Assembly (NCBI GenBank): GCA_965248635.1
Contig: OZ252114.1
Coordinates: 1,364,001-1,428,000 of the forward strand
Direction: 5' to 3'
Source: CBDAPI01 sp965248635
GTDB taxonomy: Bacteria > Acidobacteriota > UBA6911 > RPQK01 > CBDAPI01
DNA length: 64,000 nucleotides
Below are positions 51,374-59,895 of the stretch, piece by piece. A program made the translations under genes and the position numbers. Numbering within the stretch: position 1 is the stretch's first letter; each line of letters opens with the position of its first letter. The notes below the pieces were generated by a model, which saw nothing but the letters and a program-made list of their open reading frames with translations, did no database searches and had not been told where the DNA came from.

Positions 51374-53896
51374 TCAGACGAGCTTGGACTGCACCTCTTT
51401 CTGGGTGTAGGCTTCGACTACGTCGCCGGGTTTGATGTCATTGAATGAGGTCAGCGAAATACCGCATTCATAATCGTTCTTTACTTCAGTCACATCTTCC
51501 TTGAAGCGGCGTAAAGAATCGATTCTCCCTTCGTGGATGACCACGTTGTCGCGGAGAAGTCGGACTTTTGCACTCCGTCTGACACTGCCGTCACGTACAT
51601 AGCTTCCAGCGATCGTCCCGAACTTGGGAACTCGAAAGATATCCCGGACTTCTGCCCGTCCCAGGATCACTTCCTCGAAAGTCGGATCGAGGAGTCCGAC
51701 CATGGCCTGTTCGATTTCCTTCGTCACCTCGTAGATGACGCTATGCAAACGGAGATCGACACCCTCTTTTTCCGCTTCACCGCGCGCCTTCGGCTCGGGT
51801 CGGACATTGAAACCGATGATAATCGCGTCAGACGCCGCCGCCAGCACGACGTCCGTTTCAGAAATGGCACCGACACCGCTGTGAATCGCCTTGATCTTGA
51901 CCTTTTCGCCACTGAGCTTGGCAAGGCAGTCGACCAGAACTTCGGCCGAGCCTTGCGTATCGGCCTTAATGACGATGGCCAGCTCCTTGACTTCCCCTGA
52001 CTGCATTTTGCCGTAAAGATCTTCGAGGCTGACCTTGGACCGCTGGGCCTGCGCCCGTCCCCTCTCCTGCTCGACTCGATAGTCGATAATGTGTCGGGCT
52101 TTCGTGACGTCCTCAATCATTTGAAATGGGTCACCCGCCAGCGGCACGCCCTGCATTCCCAGGATCTCGACTGCGCTGCTGGGTCCGCACTTCTGAATGG
52201 GATTTCCGCGATCATCAAAAATGGCCCGGACCTTGCCCAGGGAAGTTCCCGCAATGAAGGAATCGCCAACGGCGAGACTTCCGTTTTGAACGAGGATGGT
52301 CGCCACAGCCCCACGACCTTTGTCCAGTCTGGCTTCCAGCACAACCCCGGAGGCAGCCCTTTCGGGATTGGCCTCGAGTTCGGCAACGTCAGCCACCAGC
52401 AGAATCATTTCCAGGAGAAGATCCAGGTTGGTCTCCTGAATTGCCGAAACCTCGACCATGATCGTGTCTCCACCCCAGTCTTCGGCGATCAGTTCGAATT
52501 CGGTCAATTGCTGTTTGACTCGCTGGGCGTCCGCCTCAGGTCGGTCCACCTTGTTAATGGCAACAATGATTGGAACCCCTGCGGCCCGGGCATGGTCGAT
52601 GGCTTCTTTCGTCTGGGGCATGACCCCATCGTCAGCGGCCACCACCAGGACGACGATATCGGTCACCTGAGCTCCCCGGGCACGCATCATCGTGAAAGCG
52701 GCATGACCCGGAGTGTCAATGAACACGACCCTCTTGTTGTCGACATCCACATGGTAAGCACCGATGTGCTGGGTAATTCCCCCTGCCTCCCCGGCAGCCA
52801 CTCGGGTTTTTCGGATGGCGTCGAGCAGCGAAGTTTTTCCATGGTCGACGTGACCCATGACGGTAACAACCGGGGCTCGGACCACCATGTCTTCGGGTTG
52901 TTCCCCTTTCTGATCGTCTTCAATGACTGCCTCTTCAAACGAGACAAAATGGGGCATAATCTCAAAGGCCAGGCAGAGTTCCTCGGCTGCTTTCTGATCG
53001 AGAGTCTGGTTGATGTTGGTTGCCATAACTCCCATGTTGATGAGCTGGCGGAGGATGTCTTTGCTCTTGATGCCGGTTCGTTCGCTGAGTTCACGAACTG
53101 TGACGTTTTCGGGCAGCGTGACTTCGGCCGGAGGGCCTTCCTCAATCACTGCCGCTTTAGTCGTCGGGGCTGCCTCGTCAGGGCCCCTGACTTCAGCGCT
53201 GACGATCCCGGGTTCCGCCCCTTCGGGCTCATCTTCGACCGTTGAGGGCAGTTCGCCTCCCGCGGTCACGGGCTCCTGCTCGACCACCGGGAGGGTTTGC
53301 CGACTTGCAGCGCTTTCCCCGCTGGCGGCTGCTGGGGGCGCCGGTGGCACGATCGCGGGAATGGAGGCTTCGCGAGCAACCAGTTCCTCCTCGGCTGCCG
53401 ATGCGGCCAGCGCTTTTTCAAGGGCTTCGGCCGTTATACTTGCCTCGACCTTCTCGATGAGCGGTTCATCGTCGATGGACACTTCGACCAGTTCCGGGAT
53501 CGTGGGCTCCTCTTCGTCGATCAGACCTCGATAATGTGCCTGACCCTTTCTTGGCTTCATTGAACTCGACAGAGGGCTGAAGAAAGTGGGTGTTTCCTCC
53601 ACCTTCTTTTTGGGCCGACCCCTGGCCTTCCCGAGTTGCCGGATTGTTTTCTTAGCGGCCTTTCGAGGTTTGGCGGCGCTTTTCTTCTTTTCTTTAACTT
53701 TTTCCGCTCTGATTTTTTCTTCCTTTTCCTGCTCGGTTCGCAACTGAAGTCGCCGGCGAATGCGATTTGCAATATCCTGATCCACCGGAGTATCGGACGA
53801 TGGAACCCATACCCCAATTTTCTTGAGCTCTGAGATCACGTTTGAATTTAGAAGTTCGAACTCAGATGCCAGATCGCTGACCGTAATTTGTTCCAT
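51374..53896 (-). CDS. infB: Translation initiation factor IF-2
   Basis: An 840-residue GTPase that places initiator tRNA on the ribosome. The N-terminal IF2N domain (ITVSDLASEFELLNSNVISELKKIGV) is followed by a basic low-complexity region rich in Lys and Arg, an acidic stretch (about 150-260) and a second IF2N domain (LSERTGIKSKDILRQLINMGVMATNINQTL). The G1 motif GHVDHGKT is at residues 348-355; DTPGHAAF and NKVDRP follow. Domains II-IV end near residue 835. It is 54 bases downstream of nusA, and no ylxR or ylxQ gene lies between. Confidence 0.98.
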   Translation of the reverse strand: MEQITVSDLASEFELLNSNVISELKKIGVWVPSSDTPVDQDIANRIRRRLQLRTEQEKEEKIRAEKVKEKKKSAAKPRKAAKKTIRQLGKARGRPKKKVEETPTFFSPLSSSMKPRKGQAHYRGLIDEEEPTIPELVEVSIDDEPLIEKVEASITAEALEKALAASAAEEELVAREASIPAIVPPAPPAAASGESAASRQTLPVVEQEPVTAGGELPSTVEDEPEGAEPGIVSAEVRGPDEAAPTTKAAVIEEGPPAEVTLPENVTVRELSERTGIKSKDILRQLINMGVMATNINQTLDQKAAEELCLAFEIMPHFVSFEEAVIEDDQKGEQPEDMVVRAPVVTVMGHVDHGKTSLLDAIRKTRVAAGEAGGITQHIGAYHVDVDNKRVVFIDTPGHAAFTMMRARGAQVTDIVVLVVAADDGVMPQTKEAIDHARAAGVPIIVAINKVDRPEADAQRVKQQLTEFELIAEDWGGDTIMVEVSAIQETNLDLLLEMILLVADVAELEANPERAASGVVLEARLDKGRGAVATILVQNGSLAVGDSFIAGTSLGKVRAIFDDRGNPIQKCGPSSAVEILGMQGVPLAGDPFQMIEDVTKARHIIDYRVEQERGRAQAQRSKVSLEDLYGKMQSGEVKELAIVIKADTQGSAEVLVDCLAKLSGEKVKIKAIHSGVGAISETDVVLAAASDAIIIGFNVRPEPKARGEAEKEGVDLRLHSVIYEVTKEIEQAMVGLLDPTFEEVILGRAEVRDIFRVPKFGTIAGSYVRDGSVRRSAKVRLLRDNVVIHEGRIDSLRRFKEDVTEVKNDYECGISLTSFNDIKPGDVVEAYTQKEVQSKLV

Positions 53897-53950
53897 GCTG
53901 TCAACCTTACTATCTGCAGGACCGAGTCGCTTTCTCGGTCTTCCAAGAAG

Positions 53951-55399
53951 CTATTCTGAAACGGCCTTTTCTTCTTCCTCTCTCGCTGAATCTTCTGCCG
54001 GAGTCTCTTCGAGCTCCCCGGGTTCTTGACTTTGCGCCGCCGCACTCGCCTGGACCTCTTCCAGAGAGCTCTCCTCATCGCCGGCGACAGGCGGGTCTTC
54101 GCTCACGGCCTCCAGTTCCGGATCTTCCTGGGAGTCAGGCTCTTGCTGGTATTCGCGGGCCACTCTCAGGAGCTTTTCAGCAGTCTTCGGACCGATTCCT
54201 GGAATGGATTCCAGTTCCTCGTTGGTCTTGGCGAGAAGAGATTCAACTGTGCCGATTCCTTCTTCTTTCAATCGCTCCCGCAGTTTTTCGCTGGTGCCGG
54301 TCAACTTCTCTAGAGGTATCTGCGAAGCCTCGACGAGCCTTTCCATGTGGCTGAGGATCTCGAGTTTCTTGTCCTCCTCACTCTTGATGTTGATTTCCCA
54401 ACCCAACAGTTTGGAGGCCAGACGCACGTTCTGTCCCTTTTTGCCGATGGCCAGGGAGAGCTGATCCTCTGGAACAATGACCTCGAGAACTTTGCTGACC
54501 GGATCCATGATCAGGACTTTTGAAATCTTAGCTGGATTCAATGCGTTGACCGTGTAATCGAGGATGTCACCCGAGTACTGGATGATGTCGATCTTCTCGC
54601 CCTTCAAGTCGCGAATGACCGCGTTGATACGACTCCCTTTCATGCCCACGCAGGCTCCAACCGGGTCGACGGTTTCGTCCCGGCTGGCGACCGCAACCTT
54701 AGCCCGCTCACCACCTTCTCGAACGGCATTCTTGATCACAACGGTGGCATCATAGACTTCTGGAATCTCGGTTTCGAAGAGACGGATCAGAAGACTTGGG
54801 TCCGCCCGGGAGACGACGATCTGAGGACCTTTGGTGAGGCGGTGGACCTTGATGATGACGGCGCGAATGCGGTCGCCCTGTTTATAGAGCTCGTTTCGTG
54901 ATTGCTCGGGAAGCGGCAGAATCGCTTCGGTGCGACCGATATCAAGAATGATGTCGCGTCCTTCAAAACGGCGGACAATACCATTCACCACCTGTCCCAC
55001 CTGCCCTGAGAACTCTTCGAACACAATCTCTCGCTCGGCTTCGCGAACCTTTTGTGTGATCACCTGTTTGGCAGTCTGGGCCGCGATTCGCCCCAGTTCG
55101 AGAGTCGGCTTGGGGATCTCTATGTAATCTCCCACGATAAAGGTCTCATCAATTTCCAGGGCGTCAGGCAAGCCCATTTCAGTTTCATCGTCCTCCACCT
55201 CCTCGACGATTCGCTTGACAGCGAAAACCTCGATCGTACCCGATTCAGGATCATAGCGACTCTGCAGATCCTCTTCGCTCTTGAAGAAACGCCGGGCCGC
55301 GGCTACCATCGCGTCCTCGAGGGCTTCTTGAATCAATCGAGGCTCAATTCCCTTCTCGCGACTGACTTGTTCAATCGTCTGGGCTAGCGGATTTGCCAT
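53951..55399 (-). CDS. nusA: Transcription termination/antitermination factor NusA
   Basis: A 482-residue RNA polymerase-associated factor. The N-terminal RNAP-binding domain spans about residues 1-130, an S1 domain about 130-205 (VGQVVNGIVRRFEGRDIILDIGRTEAILP), then two KH domains (GACVGMKGSRINAVIRDLKGEKIDIIQYS and SLAIGKKGQNVRLASKLLGW). The C-terminal part carries a helix-hairpin-helix (EELESIPGIGPKTAEKLLRVA) and an acidic, probably disordered tail of about 60 residues. It starts at ATG 55399 and is the second gene of the rimP-nusA-infB operon. Confidence 0.97.
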   Translation of the reverse strand: MANPLAQTIEQVSREKGIEPRLIQEALEDAMVAAARRFFKSEEDLQSRYDPESGTIEVFAVKRIVEEVEDDETEMGLPDALEIDETFIVGDYIEIPKPTLELGRIAAQTAKQVITQKVREAEREIVFEEFSGQVGQVVNGIVRRFEGRDIILDIGRTEAILPLPEQSRNELYKQGDRIRAVIIKVHRLTKGPQIVVSRADPSLLIRLFETEIPEVYDATVVIKNAVREGGERAKVAVASRDETVDPVGACVGMKGSRINAVIRDLKGEKIDIIQYSGDILDYTVNALNPAKISKVLIMDPVSKVLEVIVPEDQLSLAIGKKGQNVRLASKLLGWEINIKSEEDKKLEILSHMERLVEASQIPLEKLTGTSEKLRERLKEEGIGTVESLLAKTNEELESIPGIGPKTAEKLLRVAREYQQEPDSQEDPELEAVSEDPPVAGDEESSLEEVQASAAAQSQEPGELEETPAEDSAREEEEKAVSE

Positions 55400-55431
55400 C
55401 TCTTAAGTCCCTCTGGTCTTTCACGGCGCTG

Positions 55432-55899
55432 TCACTCAAAGCGGTGGATCAGGTTTGCCTTCTTGATATTTTCCAGCGGAATTTGAAAGATCTCGCCTTC
55501 GCATTCCAGTTCGATCACCTCCGCCCTGATGCTTTTGAGCCATCCCTTGAATTTCCGCCGGTCGCCCACTTTCATTCGGGTCGTCAGACAAATTTCGTTT
55601 CCCGCATATTTCTCGAAATCACTGGCACTGAAGAGAGGTCGCTCCAGGCCCGGCGAAGAAACTTCCAGCGTGTATCGATGCGGAATCAGGTCTTCAACGT
55701 CCAAGAGAACACCTGTCTTGCGGCTGACCCTCTGGCAGTCGCCGAGATCGACTCCTCCTTCTTTGTCGATGTAGATGCGAACCAGTGCGCCCCGTCCCTC
55801 TGGAAGGTACTGGACATAAACCAGCTCGCAACCTTCGTCTCTAACCAGGCCCTGGATCGACTGATGAATCTGATCGGCAACTTCGCCTTTGGCTGTCAC
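55432..55899 (-). CDS. rimP: Ribosome maturation factor RimP
   Basis: A 155-residue protein for maturation of the 30S subunit. The N-terminal alpha/beta domain contains GCELVYVQYLPEGRGALVRIYIDKEGGVDLGDCQRVSRKTGVLLD, and the C-terminal SH3-like domain reads SSPGLERPLFSASDFEKYAGNEICLTT. These are the standard RimP motifs. The start appears to be GTG 55899. It is the first gene of the nusA-infB operon, with a terminator hairpin less than 20 bases upstream. Confidence 0.94.
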   Translation of the reverse strand: MTAKGEVADQIHQSIQGLVRDEGCELVYVQYLPEGRGALVRIYIDKEGGVDLGDCQRVSRKTGVLLDVEDLIPHRYTLEVSSPGLERPLFSASDFEKYAGNEICLTTRMKVGDRRKFKGWLKSIRAEVIELECEGEIFQIPLENIKKANLIHRFE

Positions 55900-55910
55900 T
55901 TCTCCATAAA

Positions 55911-55936
55911 ATAAAAAAGTGGGCAGAAGCCCACTG
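55911..55936 (-). terminator. Rho-independent terminator after the M16-like gene
   Basis: On the minus strand: AGTGGGC, loop TTCT, GCCCACT, then a T tract (TTTTTATTTTA). It ends the M16-like transcript, but lies only about 12 bases before the rimP GTG start, leaving no space for a separate promoter between hairpin and rimP. Confidence 0.85.
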
Positions 55937-55981
55937 ATTTCAAATACCAGCTTGCGGTTAAGTATACGCGAGGATGAGAGG

Positions 55982-57343
55982 TTAGTTCAAGATCTTGACA
56001 GGGCCAAGCTGGCTGACATTTTGCTGGATTTCAGCAGCAGGTCCGGCCACCACGACCAACAGAGAATCGCTTCTCAAATAGGTGCCCAGTACGTCCGACA
56101 GCTGACGTTGCTGGACGCGGTCGAGGCGCAAACCATAGTTAACGAGGTAGGAGATGCCCTGGCTGTAGAGATTTGCCTTGAGCAACTCGAAGAGGGTTCC
56201 GGCCGGCTCCTCCAGGGCCTGTTTGAGTTCCAGAAATGCCAGCTCTTTCGCCTCTTTGTACCGTGCTTGATCGAGTTCACCTGCTGCAAGAGTGTCCAGA
56301 GCACTCAGGCACCTGTCCAGGTACTCCGCAACTCGCGAGCTGGGGACCCGAAGGTTGATCTGAAAAGCGCCCGGCATTGTCATGGCGCGCAGGCTGACCG
56401 AGCCCCGAATCTGGCTTGAGTCCTCAATCTCTCGAGCCCAAACCGGAAGACTCAGGGTTAAGTAGTGTTCCAGAACTTTGAGTGGGTAGTAGGCGCGGTC
56501 CGACATTGCGACGGTCAGGCCCCCGAGGCGTATCACGCTCTCGGGGCCGGGGGAATCGATCAGCAAGATACGCCTTTCTGTACTCGGCTCTGCCTTTCGG
56601 AAGGTAAAAGGGGCGGCCCGGGAACGAACCCAACCTCCCCAGGGTCTTCCCAGCGACAGGAATAGACGATTCTCCGTGTCTTCAAAAGACAGTGCCAGCT
56701 GGGCCTGGTTGGGCATCATCAGCTTGCGGTACTGGATCTTGACATCTATCAGCGTCAGATCCTGAACAGAGCTGAGAGTTCCTTCCACCGAATGGCCGTA
56801 AGGGTTGTTTCGAAACAACTCGCTCTGAAAAACCCCCTGTGTCTGATGATCTAGATCCAACTCTTTTTGAAGCGCTTCCAGAACCAGGGCCTGCTCACGT
56901 TGAAAGCTTTCTTCGGTGAGGTCAGGGTGAACTAGAAGCTCCGCCAGAGTGCCCAGGGCTGCTTGAACCCCCGCACCGGGAGCTTGTCCGTGAAAAAAGA
57001 TGGCATCCCACTCGACAGTCGAGCGGAACTCGGCTCCAGTCTCCTCCAGATCCTGCCTGATCAGTTCGACTGATCGGGTCTTGCTCCCCCCTCGGAGCAG
57101 CATTTGCGCCATGAGGTTGGTGATTCCCCACTTTCCGACAGGGTCAAAAGCGGCACCATTCCGGATCATGAGTACGAACTGTGATATCTCGGGGTTACGA
57201 GGAGGAAGGAAGTACACCTCGAACCCGTTGAGTAAGGCCTTTTTCTGGACCCTGGTGAGGTCCACCTGCGCTGAGGTGGCGGCGGCGGCGGCCAGCCAGA
57301 GTGAAAGGGACAACAGCGCCAGGTTTCGTCTTGGAACCTTCAT
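55982..57343 (-). CDS. M16 peptidase family protein lacking the HxxEH site
   Basis: A 453-residue exported protein with a signal peptide (residues about 8-25). Both M16 halves are present: the ISQFVLMIRNGAAFDPVGKWGITNLMAQMLLRGGSKTRS segment and the second-half NPYGHSVEGTLSSVQDLT. In active members the first region contains HxxEH; here the same place reads NLMAQM, so no zinc is bound. Such inactive subunits pair with an active M16 peptidase, but no partner gene is in the window. It sits divergent from the OmpA-like gene. Confidence 0.88.
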   Translation of the reverse strand: MKVPRRNLALLSLSLWLAAAAATSAQVDLTRVQKKALLNGFEVYFLPPRNPEISQFVLMIRNGAAFDPVGKWGITNLMAQMLLRGGSKTRSVELIRQDLEETGAEFRSTVEWDAIFFHGQAPGAGVQAALGTLAELLVHPDLTEESFQREQALVLEALQKELDLDHQTQGVFQSELFRNNPYGHSVEGTLSSVQDLTLIDVKIQYRKLMMPNQAQLALSFEDTENRLFLSLGRPWGGWVRSRAAPFTFRKAEPSTERRILLIDSPGPESVIRLGGLTVAMSDRAYYPLKVLEHYLTLSLPVWAREIEDSSQIRGSVSLRAMTMPGAFQINLRVPSSRVAEYLDRCLSALDTLAAGELDQARYKEAKELAFLELKQALEEPAGTLFELLKANLYSQGISYLVNYGLRLDRVQQRQLSDVLGTYLRSDSLLVVVAGPAAEIQQNVSQLGPVKILN

Positions 57344-57491
57344 AAGCTGTGACCAGCGATCTCAAGAGTTCAGGCATTCTATCAGAAAGCAGCCGGAACA
57401 AAGGCTGTGGATCCGTATCTATGGAAGGGAGTACTAATCAAGTGCTCGTGCTCCATCAGGTTGCTCAGGAGAAAATCGATCGGTTAGATTT

Positions 57492-58316
57492 ATGGAAGTG
57501 AGTCCTAAGACCAGACGAAACCTGCGAAGCGAATCCTGCTCGCTCGTATTGTCCTGTTCTGCATTGTCTCTGGTACTCCTGGTCTCCCTGGTTTCCGGCT
57601 GCAAAAAGCGGACCGCTGCGACTGCCCCGCCGCTTGTGACGGGTCCGCAGGAAGCTCCGGTTCGGGCTTCGAATCCGCCAACTCTCGAGGCCTCACTGGG
57701 TGGCGGTAAGGGCTCCGGGGGAAGTATCTGGCTGGTGTGGAAGTCGGACAATGCGGACTCCGTGGTCATCGACAACGGGATCGGTGACGTGCTGCTCCAG
57801 GGGCGTATTCAGCTTCCGCCTCATGTCCAGGCCACCTACACCGTCACCGCCCACGGTCCCGGTGGTTCGACTTCAAGGAAGGTCCGAGTGAACAACGAAG
57901 TCCAGGCCCGGACGGACTCGAGCGTAACTGGCCCGAAAGCCTGTTCCCTGGAAGAGGAGTTTTCTCTTCAGGTCAAGACGGTCTATTTCGAATTGGACCG
58001 TCCTCGGCTCGGTGACGAAGCGCGGCGGGTTCTGGATGAAAGCATTGCCTGGTTGACCAGGTCCGAAAACGATTCCATCCGTTTCACGGTTGAGGGATAC
58101 AGCGATCCGGTCGGCAGCGAGGAATTCGGCCATGCAGTGGGAGACGTCCGAGCCTCACTGGTCAGGGCTTACATGATCGAGCGAGGGATTGATGAGGGCA
58201 GAATCCTGGCGGTCTCACTCGGAGAAGAGGGATCTACGGCCGAGCAGAGGGAAGAATTCCCGGGCCAGAATGGTAGGACCGCGTTCGTTTTGAGCAGGAA
58301 GGAACTGGAGGACTAG
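57492..58316 (+). CDS. OmpA/Pal-like peptidoglycan-associated lipoprotein
   Basis: A 274-residue lipoprotein with a signal peptide ending in the lipobox VSGC (Cys37). The middle part (about 60-130) is a Gly-rich beta domain, perhaps an immunoglobulin-like module (SIWLVWKSDNADSVVIDNGIG). The C-terminal OmpA domain (about 150-270) shows VKTVYFELDRPRLGDEARRVLDESI and FTVEGYSDPVGSEEFGHAVGDVRASLVRAYMIERGID, the peptidoglycan-binding motif with a conserved Asp and Arg. It anchors outer membrane and wall. The stop abuts the ATG of the methyltransferase gene directly. Confidence 0.9.
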   Translation: MEVSPKTRRNLRSESCSLVLSCSALSLVLLVSLVSGCKKRTAATAPPLVTGPQEAPVRASNPPTLEASLGGGKGSGGSIWLVWKSDNADSVVIDNGIGDVLLQGRIQLPPHVQATYTVTAHGPGGSTSRKVRVNNEVQARTDSSVTGPKACSLEEEFSLQVKTVYFELDRPRLGDEARRVLDESIAWLTRSENDSIRFTVEGYSDPVGSEEFGHAVGDVRASLVRAYMIERGIDEGRILAVSLGEEGSTAEQREEFPGQNGRTAFVLSRKELED

Positions 58317-59174
58317 ATGGATCACCTGGTTCGAGATCTTTCCGCCCCGGCCCGAGTGCTGGATCTTGGCTCGGGAGGCGGAAGTTTCGATTATTCCTCA
58401 ACCAGTTCAGGGGTTGTAGCTGTTGATATCGCTTTTCCGGCTCCAATCCAGGGAGCCCTGGGCCAGGTCTGTGCCAGTTCCTCGGCCCTCCCGCTGAAGG
58501 ATGAATCAGTGGATCTGGTGGTGACTAATCACACCCTGGAACACTTTGCGGAATTGGATTGTGCGCTCACTGAGGTCGACAGAGTCTTGAAGGAAGAGGG
58601 AGCGTTATGGGTTGCAGTGCCGGATAAGTCTTGCCTCGATGACATCCTCTATCGCTGGGTGTTTGAGGGGGGCGGACATGTCAATCTGTTTACTCTGGCC
58701 TCCCTTATATCGACCGTAGAGGCGCACACAGGCCTGCGGGCCCGGGAATTCAAGAGACTTTTTTCGGGATTCGTGTACTTGAGTCCCCCAGACCCTGAAA
58801 AGCTCGTACACTTCCCACCACGAGCCAGATGGCTGGGGATGGTTCCCCGTGTGCTTCTCAGATTCGGACTACGCTGGCTGAATTACCTGACTCGTCTATG
58901 TGACGGCTGGCTCTCTACTCGTCTCAGTCAGTACGGCTGGGGAGTCGTGTTCCAAAAGAGCAAGGAACCAGTATCGATGATCGAGTTGAAATGTGATGTC
59001 AATGTCTGCTTCCGGTGCGGAACTGGTCACCCGGACACTACACTGGTTTCTGTGGTTTTCCGAAAGCTGCTGTGGAGGACGTACAGCTGCAGCACCTGCG
59101 CCGAGAAGAACCTGTACTTCGATACGTTCCGGATTGTCAGTTCCAAACCATCGCGAGCTGAGTTCCTTGTTTAA
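58317..59174 (+). CDS. SAM-dependent methyltransferase with C-terminal Cys-pair segment
   Basis: A 285-residue protein with a class I methyltransferase core: motif I VLDLGSGGGSFDY at about residues 14-26, motif II VVAVD at about 33-37, motif IV/post DLVVTNHTLEHFAELDCAL near 62 and LKEEGALWVAVPDKS. After the core, a C-terminal segment (about 225-270) carries two Cys pairs (CFRCG and CSTC) spaced about 30 residues apart, like a zinc ribbon. The start is directly at the stop of the OmpA-like gene. The target is unknown. Confidence 0.8.
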   Translation: MDHLVRDLSAPARVLDLGSGGGSFDYSSTSSGVVAVDIAFPAPIQGALGQVCASSSALPLKDESVDLVVTNHTLEHFAELDCALTEVDRVLKEEGALWVAVPDKSCLDDILYRWVFEGGGHVNLFTLASLISTVEAHTGLRAREFKRLFSGFVYLSPPDPEKLVHFPPRARWLGMVPRVLLRFGLRWLNYLTRLCDGWLSTRLSQYGWGVVFQKSKEPVSMIELKCDVNVCFRCGTGHPDTTLVSVVFRKLLWRTYSCSTCAEKNLYFDTFRIVSSKPSRAEFLV

Positions 59175-59691
59175 GACATCTCTCCCTTCACGGTCTGGCC
59201 GGCTCTGGAAAATTCTCCCGGTGGTGGCCGGGGTGACCATCGCCACAATCGCAACCGTGGCTTATTTGAGCCGGGAGACCGGTGAGTCCGATCAACCCCT
59301 TCTCGGAATCGTGCGATCAGACCACGCGGACTTCGAACGGTATCTGCAGTCCGTGCAACTGGAAGATCGCGGCACTAAGATGCTCAAGAACCTGACGGGG
59401 AAGCGAATCGTCGGGTTCGCAGGAGCCATCACCAATCACAACGACCGTCCACTGGACGTGGTGGAAATCAGGTTGATTCTCTTCAACGCCCACGAAGCGG
59501 TCTTTGAGACCATCCGAACCCCGATCAAGCCCGGCGCTTATACGCCTCCGATTCTGTCTGGCAAGACAAGGGGATTCACCCTCTATCTGGAGGACTTCCC
59601 GCAGAGCTGGTGGGCGAGCCGAGCGGAAATGGAAATCAGCGGAATTCGGTTGGCTGGGAGTGCGTCGGAGGAGTCGACCAATCAACCTTGA
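59167..59691 (+). CDS. Conserved hypothetical single-pass membrane protein
   Basis: A 174-residue protein. The best start is TTG 59167, which overlaps the methyltransferase stop by eight bases; a much earlier ATG (58993) would overlap that gene by 180 bases. A basic N-terminus precedes one membrane segment (about residues 15-33). The external domain has the pattern ITNHNDRPLDVVEIRLILFNAHEAVFETIRTPIKPG...GKTRGFTLYLEDFPQSW, similar to FxLYD/DUF2393-type beta domains. No catalytic residue is seen. Its end overlaps the minus-strand phosphatase remnant by about 55 bases. Confidence 0.7.
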   Translation: MFKTSLPSRSGRLWKILPVVAGVTIATIATVAYLSRETGESDQPLLGIVRSDHADFERYLQSVQLEDRGTKMLKNLTGKRIVGFAGAITNHNDRPLDVVEIRLILFNAHEAVFETIRTPIKPGAYTPPILSGKTRGFTLYLEDFPQSWWASRAEMEISGIRLAGSASEESTNQP

Positions 59692-59881
59692 GTGTGACCA
59701 CGGTTACGTCGTCCCGTTGCTCTCGTCCCTCGATCCAGTCGCTCACTTCATCCAGGATAAGGGCCCGAATGTCGTCGGCTGTCAGGAAGGCGTTGGTCTT
59801 GACCAGGTCCTCCAGCTGCTCTTCACCAAACTGGTCACCCGGGGGGGAGATTTGCCAGCAGGAGCGGGATCGGGACTCCAT
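59636..59881 (-). pseudogene. C-terminal remnant of a SpoIIE-type phosphatase
   Basis: An 81-codon piece, minus strand, beginning at 59881. It encodes PPGDQFGEEQLEDLVKTNAFLTADDIRALILDEVSDWIEGREQRDDVTVVTLKV, the last part of a PP2C/SpoIIE serine phosphatase (FGEERL through DDVTVVxLK). The N-terminal 250 or more residues of such a protein are absent; upstream is the unrelated 3' end of a radical SAM gene. It is a broken remnant rather than a functional gene and differs from the intact phosphatase at 33202-34860. Confidence 0.7.
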
Positions 59882-59895
59882 TTCCCTGGCTGAAA

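Noticed and set aside
58993..59166. Longer start for the membrane protein at 59167
   Set aside because: The extension would overlap the methyltransferase by 180 bases and encodes a Cys/Arg-rich stretch typical of an out-of-frame reading.
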